DNA from: JAAYEB01 sp035306725
GTDB lineage: Bacteria > Fibrobacterota > Chitinivibrionia > Chitinivibrionales > Chitinispirillaceae
Assembly (NCBI GenBank): GCA_035306725.1
Contig: DATGNN010000316.1
Location: forward strand, 1 to 37,539
DNA length: 37,539 nucleotides
Reading direction: 5' to 3'
The position numbers were made by a program, and so were the translations under genes. Positions 15,263 through 23,714 of this stretch are shown in pieces; positions within the stretch are counted from its first letter, which is position 1, and the number at the start of each line of letters is the position of its first letter. Under the pieces are notes generated by a model. It did not search any database and was not told the DNA's origin. It worked only from the letters and a program-made list of their open reading frames with translations.

Positions 15263-17373
15263 ACGGTCTCCTGAGTAATATCATTTTCTTGTTGATGAAC
15301 CTCCTGGCTTGAACCGCAAGAGACATCAAATAACTTACGCATCGCATACTCGGATTTTTTACCTGCATTCCAGTTCTGAACTGGTCTGTAATATCCAACG
15401 ATTCTGGAATAAACCTCAGTTTCTTCACTGCAATTAGGACACGAAAAATGTTCCCCTTTAATATAACCGTGTAATCTGCAGATTGAAAATGTAGGCGAAA
15501 TTGTAAAATATGGAAGCTCATAATTGATTGCGATTTTCTGAACCAGTTTTTTACACGTTTCTGCATCATCGATCGCCTCACCAATAAATGCATGAAAAAC
15601 AGTTCCACCTGTATACAGTTTTTGAACACTGTTTTGCATATCAAGCGCTTCAAACAGGTCATCAGTAACATTAACCGGCAACTGAGTCGAGTTTGTGTAA
15701 AATGGGTTATTTTCCCCGGGAATTATCATTCGTGAAAATTTCTTTTTGTCAATTTTAGCCAGACGATAGGAAGTACCCTCACCCGGTGTGGCTTCAAGAT
15801 TGAAGAGATGACCGGTTTGTTCCTGATATTTCATCAGTCGATTTCGCATATAAACCAGGACCTCTTTGGCAAATTCACGAGCCTGAGGATCACTCATATC
15901 TTTTCCCATAAAGTTAAGAACCGATTCATTCATTCCAATCAGACCGATCGTGGAGAAGTGGTTATTCCAGTGTCTGAGATATCTTTGAGTGTATGGGAAC
16001 AGCCCCTGATCCATTAATCGTGTAATTACATTTCTTTTAATTTCAAGAGAATCTCTTGCAAGGTCCATAAAATGATCCAGTTGACTGAAATATTCATCTT
16101 TGTTTGTTGAGAAATATCCAATTCTTGGCAGATTTATGGTTACGACACCAATGGAACCGGTAAACTCATCCGAACCAAATAATCCTCCGCCCCGATTGCG
16201 CAGCTCTCTTTTGTCTAGTTGTAACCGGCAGCACATTGAACGGACATCACTTGGATCAAGCTGTGAATTGATAAAATTCTGGAAATAAGGAGTACCATAC
16301 TTACCAGTCATTTTAAAAAGCAACTGTGCGTTTTCGCTGTCCCAATTGAAATTTTTTGTAAGATTGTACGTCGGGATAGGATAAGAAAAGCCTCTTCCAT
16401 CAGCATCACCTTCAATAAGTACTTCAAGAAATGCCTTGTTTATTATATCCATTTCATTCTGGAATTCACTGTAAGTTTGATCAAGAGGTTTTCCACCCAC
16501 TACGGCTGGTTGATCTTTGAGGTCATCCGGCACAACCCAGTCCAGTGTTATATTTGTAAAAGGAGCTTGTGATCCCCATCTTGAAGGAGTATTAACCCCA
16601 AAAATAAAAGCCTGAATCTGCTGCTTTACCTCTTCATATGAGAGATTATCTACTCTTACAAAAGGCGCCAGATATGTATCGAATGATGAGAAAGCCTGTG
16701 CTCCAGCCCATTCATTTTGAAGTATTCCCAAAAAATTCACCATCTGCTGAACCAGTGTAGAAAGATGCTTTGGAGGTTTTGAAGAGATTTTTCCTTTTAC
16801 ACCACCTAACCCCTCAGCAATAAGCTGTCTCAATGACCATCCTGCACAATATCCAGAAAACATGGAAAGATCATGGATGTGAAAATCTCCGTTACGGTGG
16901 GCAGAAGAAATGTCATGGTTATATATGTTTTCGAGCCAATAATTTGCAGTAATAGCACCACTGTTATGAAGAATCAAACCACCGAGAGAATAATTGACAT
17001 TAGAATTTTCATGAACCCGCCAGTCTTCCCTTTTCAAGTACCCGTCCATCGTGTTTGATATATCCAGTAACAGATCATGTGTACTTCTGAAACGCCTGTG
17101 CTGTTCCCGGTAGATGATATAAGCTTTGGCTACTTTGGCATGCCCGCTCTCAATAAGGGTTTTTTCTACAATATCCTGAAGTTCTTCAACTGCAGGTATT
17201 GAATTTGGATGAAACCTTGTATTCAGAATCTCTTCAACTTTTTTTGCCAATGAAAGCGCCATTCCAAAATTCTTACCACCAACGGCTTCAGCTGCTTTAT
17301 AAACCGCATTCGCAATTTTATAGTTATCATAAGGAACCAGTTTGCCGTCCCGCTTTCTGATAGTAGAGATCAT
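15238..17373 (-). CDS. nrdD: Anaerobic ribonucleoside-triphosphate reductase (class III)
   Basis: 711 residues; reduces ribonucleotides to deoxyribonucleotides without oxygen using a glycyl radical. An ATP-cone allosteric domain occupies about residues 1-95 (STIRKRDGKLVPYDNYKIANAV). The core follows with NSGAITANYWLENI and HNGDFHIHD-like segments. The zinc-site region has Cys632, Cys645 and Cys648, and RIVGYYRPVQNWN carries the predicted radical Gly660. A tail of about 30 residues continues past the usual end, overlapping nrdG. The presence of nrdD and nrdG with no aerobic reductase in view fits an anaerobe. A sigma-70 promoter and a dyad lie upstream. Confidence 0.96.
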   Translation of the reverse strand: MISTIRKRDGKLVPYDNYKIANAVYKAAEAVGGKNFGMALSLAKKVEEILNTRFHPNSIPAVEELQDIVEKTLIESGHAKVAKAYIIYREQHRRFRSTHDLLLDISNTMDGYLKREDWRVHENSNVNYSLGGLILHNSGAITANYWLENIYNHDISSAHRNGDFHIHDLSMFSGYCAGWSLRQLIAEGLGGVKGKISSKPPKHLSTLVQQMVNFLGILQNEWAGAQAFSSFDTYLAPFVRVDNLSYEEVKQQIQAFIFGVNTPSRWGSQAPFTNITLDWVVPDDLKDQPAVVGGKPLDQTYSEFQNEMDIINKAFLEVLIEGDADGRGFSYPIPTYNLTKNFNWDSENAQLLFKMTGKYGTPYFQNFINSQLDPSDVRSMCCRLQLDKRELRNRGGGLFGSDEFTGSIGVVTINLPRIGYFSTNKDEYFSQLDHFMDLARDSLEIKRNVITRLMDQGLFPYTQRYLRHWNNHFSTIGLIGMNESVLNFMGKDMSDPQAREFAKEVLVYMRNRLMKYQEQTGHLFNLEATPGEGTSYRLAKIDKKKFSRMIIPGENNPFYTNSTQLPVNVTDDLFEALDMQNSVQKLYTGGTVFHAFIGEAIDDAETCKKLVQKIAINYELPYFTISPTFSICRLHGYIKGEHFSCPNCSEETEVYSRIVGYYRPVQNWNAGKKSEYAMRKLFDVSCGSSQEVHQQENDITQETVCQVPTQI

Positions 17374-17414
17374 TTATGCATTCTCCTCGAAGGTATGTTA
17401 AATCAAATTATAAC

Positions 17415-17425
17415 CACAATCTGTG
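17415..17425. promoter_or_regulatory. Dyad CACA-ATC-TGTG, possible operator of nrdDG
   Basis: A perfect 4+4 inverted repeat with 3-base centre, placed about 10-20 bases after the predicted start site of nrdD, a position suited to a repressor. It is not a clear NrdR box (which has an ACAC...GTGT pair around an AT-rich core). The match is short, so the claim is weak. Confidence 0.3.
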
Positions 17426-17442
17426 CTACATATTAAGACAAG

Positions 17443-17472
17443 ATTATACAATATATGCCAAGGTACTGTCAA
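17443..17472 (-). promoter_or_regulatory. Sigma-70 type promoter of nrdDG
   Basis: On the minus strand TTGACA (17472-17467) and TATAAT (17448-17443) both match the consensus completely, separated by 18 bases. The start site would be near 17436, giving a leader of about 60 bases before the nrdD ATG, which has GAGGAGA just upstream. Confidence 0.8.
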
Positions 17473-17584
17473 TGTGATTAATGGAAAATTTTTTTCAGGT
17501 CTCAAAAAAATTGAAAAAGTAATAAATTCAAATAAAACCGGGTGAGTTTTTTTGCAGTATCAGAGTCAATTCAGGAGAATCTGA

Positions 17585-18880
17585 TCACTTATTTTCTATT
17601 GACAAACCATCATCTTCGGGAACCTGTTTATATGCAGCACTATAACCTCGTTCGATAATATGCGGTGTAACGAAAATAATAAGATCTTTTTTATCTTTAT
17701 TTTTTTCAGATCTTTTAAAAAGATTTCCAATAAGAGGAATATCTTTTAAAACCGGGATACCAGTTTCCACACTATGAGTTTCATTTGAAGTTAATCCTGC
17801 GATTACAACAGTTTCGCCATTATCAACGAATACTGTTGTGTTTGCGCTTTGTTGGTTAATTATCGGCTGCCCGCCTTCCTGAAGAGTATAAGATTCTTTT
17901 TTGGGTTTTAATTCAAGAAGGATTCTACCATTACCGGCAATATGTGGTTTGACAATAAGTTCTGTACCAGCATCAATCATCTGATAAACCGTATTACCAG
18001 CCTCATCAATGTAGGGAACCGGAATCTGTTGTCCCATAAAAATCCTGGCTTCCTTATTATCCAGAGTTGTGATCTGAGGTTGAGCTACAACATTTCCCTT
18101 GTTATCAGAATAAAGGTATTCCAGTGCAACAGAAAGTTTTTCAGGGCTGATGATTCCGTATGTTATTCTTTCCAGTGCTCCAGAGATAATATTTTCACTG
18201 CTTTTAATATGTGATGCTTCAATACTTTTCCCTGCATCAAAATATCCCCAATGGATGCCAAGTCGCTGGATCATGCCGGAGTTTACCTCAATAATCTTAC
18301 ATTTAATCAGGATTTGCTCACTTTCAATATCCAGCTCAGAAATCATAACCCGTATTTCATTAATGTTTTTTTCGGTATCATATACAATAATAGCATTACT
18401 GTTCTCAACGACTGTAATTTTACCTCTTCCCGAAAGAAGGGATTGAATAGATGTCTGAACTTCAGAGGCAGAAATATTATTTAACCTGATTATTTCCCTT
18501 CTAAGTGGCTCCATCTCCTGAGAAGCCTGAATCGTAGACGCGTTATCGATTTTTCGTTTATTATACTCATCAGCAGTCAGGACATACACATACGAGCCCT
18601 CATCAGATGCCGTAAGATTATTGATTTTACATATAATGTTGAGAATTTCACTCCAGGATTTGTTTGAAACTGAAAGGGTTACAGATCCTTTTACATCCCT
18701 GCTGGTTACGATATCAACACCACTGAATTCACTCAGTTGCCTGAAAACCGAAATCATGTCGGCATTATGCACTTCAAAATAATCGATAACATTTTCCTGT
18801 TGAGGTGTTTGCCCGAAGGAAAAGGTTACATTGATACAGCAGATTAAGATCGCTGCCAAAATAGAAAGTACCCTTTTCAT
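17585..18880 (-). CDS. pilQ: Type IV pilus secretin PilQ, short form without AMIN domain
   Basis: 431 residues. A signal peptide (about 1-23) is followed by an STN-like N0 domain (about 33-105, VIDYFEVHNADMISVFRQLS), one N1-type domain (about 128-185) and the secretin core (VAQPQITTLDNKEARIFMGQQIPV, then VFVDNGETVVIAGL and GIPVLKDIPLIGNLF). It forms the outer-membrane ring through which the pilus passes. The AMIN domains that usually open PilQ are absent; a similar region lies in the preceding gene product. The start ATG overlaps the stop of that gene (ATGA). It is last of the pilMNOPQ operon. Confidence 0.95.
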   Translation of the reverse strand: MKRVLSILAAILICCINVTFSFGQTPQQENVIDYFEVHNADMISVFRQLSEFSGVDIVTSRDVKGSVTLSVSNKSWSEILNIICKINNLTASDEGSYVYVLTADEYNKRKIDNASTIQASQEMEPLRREIIRLNNISASEVQTSIQSLLSGRGKITVVENSNAIIVYDTEKNINEIRVMISELDIESEQILIKCKIIEVNSGMIQRLGIHWGYFDAGKSIEASHIKSSENIISGALERITYGIISPEKLSVALEYLYSDNKGNVVAQPQITTLDNKEARIFMGQQIPVPYIDEAGNTVYQMIDAGTELIVKPHIAGNGRILLELKPKKESYTLQEGGQPIINQQSANTTVFVDNGETVVIAGLTSNETHSVETGIPVLKDIPLIGNLFKRSEKNKDKKDLIIFVTPHIIERGYSAAYKQVPEDDGLSIENK

Positions 18881-20628
18881 TGTTTCCTCACTTCCTGATC
18901 AGATAAACTGGACAGGGACATTGTAATAGATCTCGAAACACCAAACTCTGTCAACAAAAAGACAACTTTATCCCTGTAAATTTTCAGTACCTTTCCATTA
19001 TTAACTCTGTCGTTTTTTCTGAGTGCAAATGGCCGGTTACGGTTTTTAAAATCTTCAAACAAGGCAATTCTATCATTTTTATCGTACAATATTCCCACAA
19101 GCCTCAGATTTTCCAGAAATGGTATGCCGTTTTCAGATATTGTATCACTAACCAGAGGAACAAACGGGTCTCGTCCGATACCTTTGTATTTAATCTTATA
19201 TTCCTCGTTTTCTGTTTTCACTTTCTTTTCATCATGCAGTTGTATGGATACTTTATTTATCTTTTCCTGCGTTTCTTCTACACATACTGTTTCCTGATCA
19301 TTTTCAGGTTTTTGTTGTTCAATCTTGTTATCAGGTGCCAGGAGTGAATTATGTACCCACCCGTCTTTTAAAGCATAATTAACATTAGTCCAGGCACCCT
19401 GTTTCTTGATAAATTCAAGCCTGGATCCATATTCAAGCTGATCAATAATGTTACCGTTCATTGATGGCCTGGAACGTACATTTATCCGATCCGCAGTTGC
19501 AATTAAATATCGACTTTCTGCTTCAGTTTCTTTTTTAATTCCGGTTCCTTGTTCTACAACCAAAGACTGCACCTTATCCTGAGAATTATCTTTATCAGAA
19601 CTGTTTGTATCTTTTTGTTCATCAGTTTTTTCTGTTATCAAAGACAGATGCTGCGGCTCGTCCTGTATTGTAAAATACTCTTCCTGTTCGACATCACTGT
19701 TTACATCATGTTGAGCCCTCTGGCTTAAAGAATCCATATCAACATTATAATTTGGAGATTCATAAAAAGGATAATCCCATTCATGACCTTTGTTTGAAGT
19801 CCAGAGACTGATATTTCTGTTTTCAGTTTTCATGTATAATACCAGAGATTGACCATTAAAATTTACGGTACTGAATGGTTTAATATCAATTTCAGGATCA
19901 AGTTTAACTGCAGCCCCAAGCCATTGTGTTCCATTAAACGCTTTTTGTTTCAGGCATACAGATTTGAATGATATGTTTTCGGGCAAATCATATCTGTTTT
20001 TTCCGGTAGCATTTAAAGCATCCTTAAAAAGGATCAGTAACGAATCTCCGGTTTGTCTTATTTTCTTTTCAGTTTTACCTGTAAACATAAAACTCAGTTT
20101 ACATATATTATCCCGCTGTAAAACTGAAATTTTTTCAAGAACAGCATCATCTGATTTATTCCTGTTTAAACTGTCGAGACTTAAAGAATTTAACTTACCA
20201 GAACCACGCCATACAAAATCATGCGTACTTTTATCTGTCAGCAGTGCAAGCCACTTGTTACCCTTTCGGCTTGTTTTAACCGAAAAAAGCAGTTTTTGTC
20301 CAAGCTCAATTGAAATTGTAATCTTATTACCATTTCCATTTTCTTTTGCGGATATTTTTTTTATTGGTACATTTTTTCCAAAATTATCATAAATAAAAGA
20401 ATCCAGTCCATAGATACAATTTTTTATAACGATATCAAGTAAATACTGTTCTTTACTTATGAACTGAGCATCAAAAGGAGAATCTGCAGAAACAGACAAT
20501 GCGATTCCTTTTGAACTGCCAATAATGTTCAGCTCATTTATAACAGGAACTGATCCATATATGCCAGATGCCAGGAATAATGAAAACCCCAGACAAAGTT
20601 TAAACAGTATATAAGATTTTGCGGCCAT
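18877..20628 (-). CDS. pilP: Enlarged PilP-type pilus assembly protein: AMIN-like region, SH3 domain and PilP domain
   Basis: 583 residues, about three times a normal PilP. After a signal peptide (1-25) comes an AMIN-like beta region (about 27-130, INELNIIGSSKGIALSVSAD) and possibly a second one (about 160-265). An acidic, low-complexity linker follows. A bacterial SH3 domain spans about 372-433 (RINVRSRPS, GWVHNSLL), and the PilP domain about 480-575 starts YKGIGRDPFVPL. PilP bridges the inner-membrane PilNO complex and the PilQ secretin. Position between pilO and pilQ with a 4-base overlap to pilQ supports the assignment. AMIN and SH3 domains bind peptidoglycan or glycan elsewhere, so this protein may anchor the machine to the wall. 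It lacks an obvious lipobox cysteine. Confidence 0.85.
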   Translation of the reverse strand: MAAKSYILFKLCLGFSLFLASGIYGSVPVINELNIIGSSKGIALSVSADSPFDAQFISKEQYLLDIVIKNCIYGLDSFIYDNFGKNVPIKKISAKENGNGNKITISIELGQKLLFSVKTSRKGNKWLALLTDKSTHDFVWRGSGKLNSLSLDSLNRNKSDDAVLEKISVLQRDNICKLSFMFTGKTEKKIRQTGDSLLILFKDALNATGKNRYDLPENISFKSVCLKQKAFNGTQWLGAAVKLDPEIDIKPFSTVNFNGQSLVLYMKTENRNISLWTSNKGHEWDYPFYESPNYNVDMDSLSQRAQHDVNSDVEQEEYFTIQDEPQHLSLITEKTDEQKDTNSSDKDNSQDKVQSLVVEQGTGIKKETEAESRYLIATADRINVRSRPSMNGNIIDQLEYGSRLEFIKKQGAWTNVNYALKDGWVHNSLLAPDNKIEQQKPENDQETVCVEETQEKINKVSIQLHDEKKVKTENEEYKIKYKGIGRDPFVPLVSDTISENGIPFLENLRLVGILYDKNDRIALFEDFKNRNRPFALRKNDRVNNGKVLKIYRDKVVFLLTEFGVSRSITMSLSSLSDQEVRKQ

Positions 20629-20629
20629 A

Positions 20630-21214
20630 TTACTTTTTCGAAGAAAAGGTTGTCATTTCAAACATTGATACTATAGTTGAAACCGGCTCTTCGCCATTAT
20701 ATTCAGAAAAAGCAGCCTGATCGTTACTTGCTGCAATATTCATTGATGTCAGGTTCACTATCACTTTAAAATTAGCCAAAAAAGCAAAAAACTCTGCCAA
20801 CCCATGATAAGTGCCTGTTACAGAGATATTGTATCGGTTCTCTACGTAGTATTCACGTTCAATATCCGTAAGAGGATTAAATTTTGTGGTAACAATACCA
20901 GTAGCTCTGGCAACCCCTGTAATCTCATTTATCAATTTAGGAATTTCTTTTTGATCTGGAAATATATTTTTTAATGAATCCAGCCTGGTTTGTACCTGTA
21001 AAAATTCAAGTTTCAGTCCTTCGAGCTGTGGCTTGAGTGCCAGAATTGTCCGTAATGTATCTTCCTTGTTTTTATGCTGTTGTCTTGTTCTGACAATTAT
21101 CTCTCTGGTAGGTATATAGAACTGCTGATACCACAAAAACGCCCCTGCAATTCCTATCAATACAATAAGTATAGGAATTCTATAACGGGGGTTTTTCAGA
21201 TTAATTTTCCTCAT
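20630..21214 (-). CDS. pilO: Type IV pilus assembly protein PilO
   Basis: 194 residues. A single N-terminal membrane helix (IPILIVLIGIAGAFLWYQQF) is followed by a coiled coil (about 40-85) and a ferredoxin-like periplasmic domain (VTGTYHGLAEFFAFLANFKVIVNLTSMNI), the typical PilO plan. It pairs with PilN in the inner-membrane alignment complex. The start overlaps the pilN stop as ATGA, and the pilP start follows one base after its stop. Confidence 0.93.
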   Translation of the reverse strand: MRKINLKNPRYRIPILIVLIGIAGAFLWYQQFYIPTREIIVRTRQQHKNKEDTLRTILALKPQLEGLKLEFLQVQTRLDSLKNIFPDQKEIPKLINEITGVARATGIVTTKFNPLTDIEREYYVENRYNISVTGTYHGLAEFFAFLANFKVIVNLTSMNIAASNDQAAFSEYNGEEPVSTIVSMFEMTTFSSKK

Positions 21215-21843
21215 TGATTGTGCCCTTTATCTTCAGCATTTTCTAATGAGACGATTTTTTCCAGTTTCATATCCGGATTAACAGTACATGATAAAGAAAA
21301 ACGATAAACACCCAGTTTTGAATCGATCTGTTCAATATTTGCCAAATCGACTTTCTGCACATATTCGCTTTCGGATAAATTTGACATATAATTAGCTACA
21401 TCAGGGAAAGAATATGTCCTCCCTTCTAAATGCAGAACCGGAGGCATACTGTTTTGTTCTTTGATAGAAACAAGCCAACTGTATTGTGGCAGATTTTCAG
21501 AGATTATTTCCATTAAAGAAACCCATTTTTCCTTATTAACACTGATTCTTTCAAGCGCCCTGATTTTTTCCTGAATAGTATTTTTATTTTTTCTCAACTC
21601 ATTTATTTCATTTTGAATTGGCCTGTTTTGCTGAATTTTTCTGTCAATAGCACTTATTTCATTCCCGAGTCTGCTTATCTCGAATTTCAGCCCGAAACTC
21701 CAGAAAGTAAATCCAATTGTGCAAACAAGCAGAAGAAGCAGCGGATAGATTACTTCACGCTGGATTTTTAAACCTCCCCTGTGAATTCGATATTCAGCAG
21801 GTAGAAGATTAATTTCTATGCGTTCTATTTCATTATGCGCCAT
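21211..21843 (-). CDS. pilN: Type IV pilus assembly protein PilN
   Basis: 210 residues. The short cytoplasmic tail IERIEINLLPAEYR contains the INLLP motif that docks into PilM. One membrane helix (VIYPLLLLLVCTIGFTFWSF) follows, then a coiled coil and a periplasmic domain (LHLEGRTYSFPDVANYMSNLSES) of the PilN type. The start codon overlaps the pilM stop by one base (TAATG). Confidence 0.94.
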   Translation of the reverse strand: MAHNEIERIEINLLPAEYRIHRGGLKIQREVIYPLLLLLVCTIGFTFWSFGLKFEISRLGNEISAIDRKIQQNRPIQNEINELRKNKNTIQEKIRALERISVNKEKWVSLMEIISENLPQYSWLVSIKEQNSMPPVLHLEGRTYSFPDVANYMSNLSESEYVQKVDLANIEQIDSKLGVYRFSLSCTVNPDMKLEKIVSLENAEDKGHNQ

Positions 21844-22910
21844 TACTCTTCCACTTTCCTTAATGCCAGTCCAATAGCAACAGTTAATAATGCCGAAATA
21901 CTCTGAGGTGGAATATTTCCAAATAAACCTGCATCAAATTTTAAAGAAGAGAGTGGATTGGAAATCTTAATAGCAGTCTGATGCCGTTTTTCAAGAAAGT
22001 CAACAAGACGGGGTATATAAGCACCGCCTCCAGATAAAACGATTCGATCTATTGAATCACTTTTTTCGGAACTTTTGTAATATGAAAAAGCCAGATCAAT
22101 ACCTGAAGACAGTTCTTCTGCGGCATATTCAATACTTTGAGCGAGTTTGGTACTGTCGAGAGAATCAGTAGTTCGGCCCTTTAATGCCAGAAATGAATCT
22201 TCACTGTTTAGCCCCAGATTTCGCTGTACAGTTTTATTGAAAAAATCCCCCGCAGTAGAAATATCCCTGGTAGAATGATAAACTCCATCTTTAACGAATG
22301 TTACATTTGTAAGTTCATGACCAATATTTATCAGTGCTGTCACACCATTGCGGGATACTCCGGCGGATTCAAAGGCATAACAATTGTTAGTTGCAAACGC
22401 GTCAACATCAACTATGACAGGACGTAACCCGATTTCATAAAGCAAATCAATATAGTTTTGCATTATATTGTTTTTTGCTGCTACCAGCAGTACCTCAATC
22501 TCATTTGTCTGGGGATTACGATGAAGGATTTTATAATCAAGAGTAATATCTTCAACATCAAAAGGGCTGCGCTGCCCCGCTTCCCATAATATCAATTCTT
22601 CAGCATTTTCATTCGGGTCTATTTTAAAGATGAATTTATCAGAAATAATTCCATGCCCGGACATCGATATTACAACTTCAACTATTGAGGGGTCACATTG
22701 GTTTATCAATTTTGTAATTGCATCAGCCAAAACTTCCTTGTTCTTTATCTCACTGCCTTCAATTGTACCAGGAGGCAGCTCTTTTATCCCGGTAGCTTCC
22801 AGAAAATAACAGTTCTTCTGATAAAGTAGTTTTACAAGTTTTATTGAATGGTTTCCTATATCCAATCCAACAGTAGAACGTTGTCCTCGCATTTTACGGA
22901 GCAGATACAT
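21843..22910 (-). CDS. pilM: Type IV pilus assembly protein PilM (actin-like ATPase)
   Basis: 355 residues. The N-terminal phosphate-1 motif VGLDIGNHSIKLVKL and later ALINIGHELTNVTFVKDG (phosphate-2) and IVLSGGGAYIPRLVDFL (adenosine motif) define the FtsA/PilM actin-like fold. It sits in the cytoplasm and binds the PilN tail. ATG at 22910 is used here; an ATG six codons downstream is also possible. It is first gene of the operon, with a likely promoter around 23003-23031. Confidence 0.95.
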   Translation of the reverse strand: MYLLRKMRGQRSTVGLDIGNHSIKLVKLLYQKNCYFLEATGIKELPPGTIEGSEIKNKEVLADAITKLINQCDPSIVEVVISMSGHGIISDKFIFKIDPNENAEELILWEAGQRSPFDVEDITLDYKILHRNPQTNEIEVLLVAAKNNIMQNYIDLLYEIGLRPVIVDVDAFATNNCYAFESAGVSRNGVTALINIGHELTNVTFVKDGVYHSTRDISTAGDFFNKTVQRNLGLNSEDSFLALKGRTTDSLDSTKLAQSIEYAAEELSSGIDLAFSYYKSSEKSDSIDRIVLSGGGAYIPRLVDFLEKRHQTAIKISNPLSSLKFDAGLFGNIPPQSISALLTVAIGLALRKVEE

Positions 22911-23300
22911 CCCACTAACCTTTTCAAAAAATTAAGCAACACCCTGAATAAAGGTACTTATAGTTGCATTACACTTGCTTTATAAACACTCTCTAATCAA
23001 CAATTATACAATATTATGTAATAATTGTATCATTAAAGACTTTTAAAAAAAAGACCAATGAACAATATTTTTTTTAACTCAATATAACCGCACATTATCT
23101 TTATTAAGTACTTTATATAGTGTGAGTTTCTAATCCGCAGTATGCGAAACACACTGCGCGCAGAGTTCAGAATTGACCTTTCGGGACTGCTTCTCTTATC
23201 ATGTGACTGAACTGAATATGACTATCGGATATAATTGTTTTGTATGCCGGGGCAGAAGCAGACTACGCAACGGAAGAATATTACCGGAAACTTAAGAACT
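22911..23300. other. Non-coding stretch upstream of pilM
   Basis: No gene is evident in these 390 bases. They hold the likely pilM promoter, an inverted repeat ACAATTAT/ATAATTGT (23000-23028) spanning that promoter, a stem-loop region 23121-23153 (GTGaGTTT/AAACaCAC outside CGCA-GTA-TGCG) and a palindrome CTGCGCGCAG (23154-23163). The stem-loop has no T-tract in either direction. Confidence 0.6.
23003..23031 (-). promoter_or_regulatory. Candidate promoter of the pilMNOPQ operon
   Basis: On the minus strand TATAAT (23008-23003) is a full -10 match, with a weak -35 GATACA (23031-23026) at 17 bases. The inverted repeat ACAATTAT/ATAATTGT overlaps both elements and could bind a regulator. The leader to the pilM ATG would be about 85 bases. 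Confidence 0.5.
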
Positions 23301-23705
23301 TCAGTACATGCTGTGGCGAACCCATATTGAATCATTTCCTGAAGTTTCCAGCTTCAATATACACTGACGGGAGTCGGATACCGGTCCAAAATGTCCTGTG
23401 GAAACAACTTTCATAAGCAATGTATCATTTTCCAACATGTGTTCAATTTTTACTTCATACCATCCATCATCATACAAAACTTTAGAAAAGCCTCTGGTCC
23501 ATGATGGCTGTTCACCGATTTTCTGCAATGATGTGAGTAAACCATATTCACTTATAGCAAGAGCTTTTCTGTGATAGACCTGCTGCTTTTGTCCGTATGT
23601 GTGCAATAGACCAACAATTGCACCTGCCATAAACATAAGTGTGGCACTGGCAACAAGCACACGTATTATCACTCCACCTCTTTGAGCAATTTTACTTTTA
23701 TTCAA
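23301..23705 (-). CDS. Small pilin-like / PilX-like membrane-anchored protein
   Basis: 134 residues. The opening NKSKIAQRGGVIIRVLVASATLMFMAGAIVGLL is a short basic leader followed by one hydrophobic helix, then a small periplasmic domain. It recalls minor pilins of the PilX group, which open with a basic segment, Q-x-G and a long helix, but the classical G/FxxxE cleavage site is not present. The gene lies 9 bases after the PilZ protein gene on the same strand and just upstream of the pil operon, so a pilus-related job is plausible. I cannot name it with certainty. Confidence 0.6.
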   Translation of the reverse strand: MNKSKIAQRGGVIIRVLVASATLMFMAGAIVGLLHTYGQKQQVYHRKALAISEYGLLTSLQKIGEQPSWTRGFSKVLYDDGWYEVKIEHMLENDTLLMKVVSTGHFGPVSDSRQCILKLETSGNDSIWVRHSMY

Positions 23706-23714
23706 ATTTTCTCC

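Noticed and set aside
15165..15671. 168-residue minus-strand frame across the nrdD-nrdG junction
   Set aside because: It is an out-of-frame shadow of nrdD; both nrdD and nrdG are intact without any frameshift.
17400..17440. NrdR box upstream of nrdD
   Set aside because: No paired ACAC-type boxes at the expected spacing; only one short CACA/TGTG dyad was found.
23236..23420. Plus-strand frame with a protein-like stretch (YAGAEADYATEEYYRKL)
   Set aside because: No start codon with a ribosome binding site, and its second half runs antisense to the better supported pilin-like gene.
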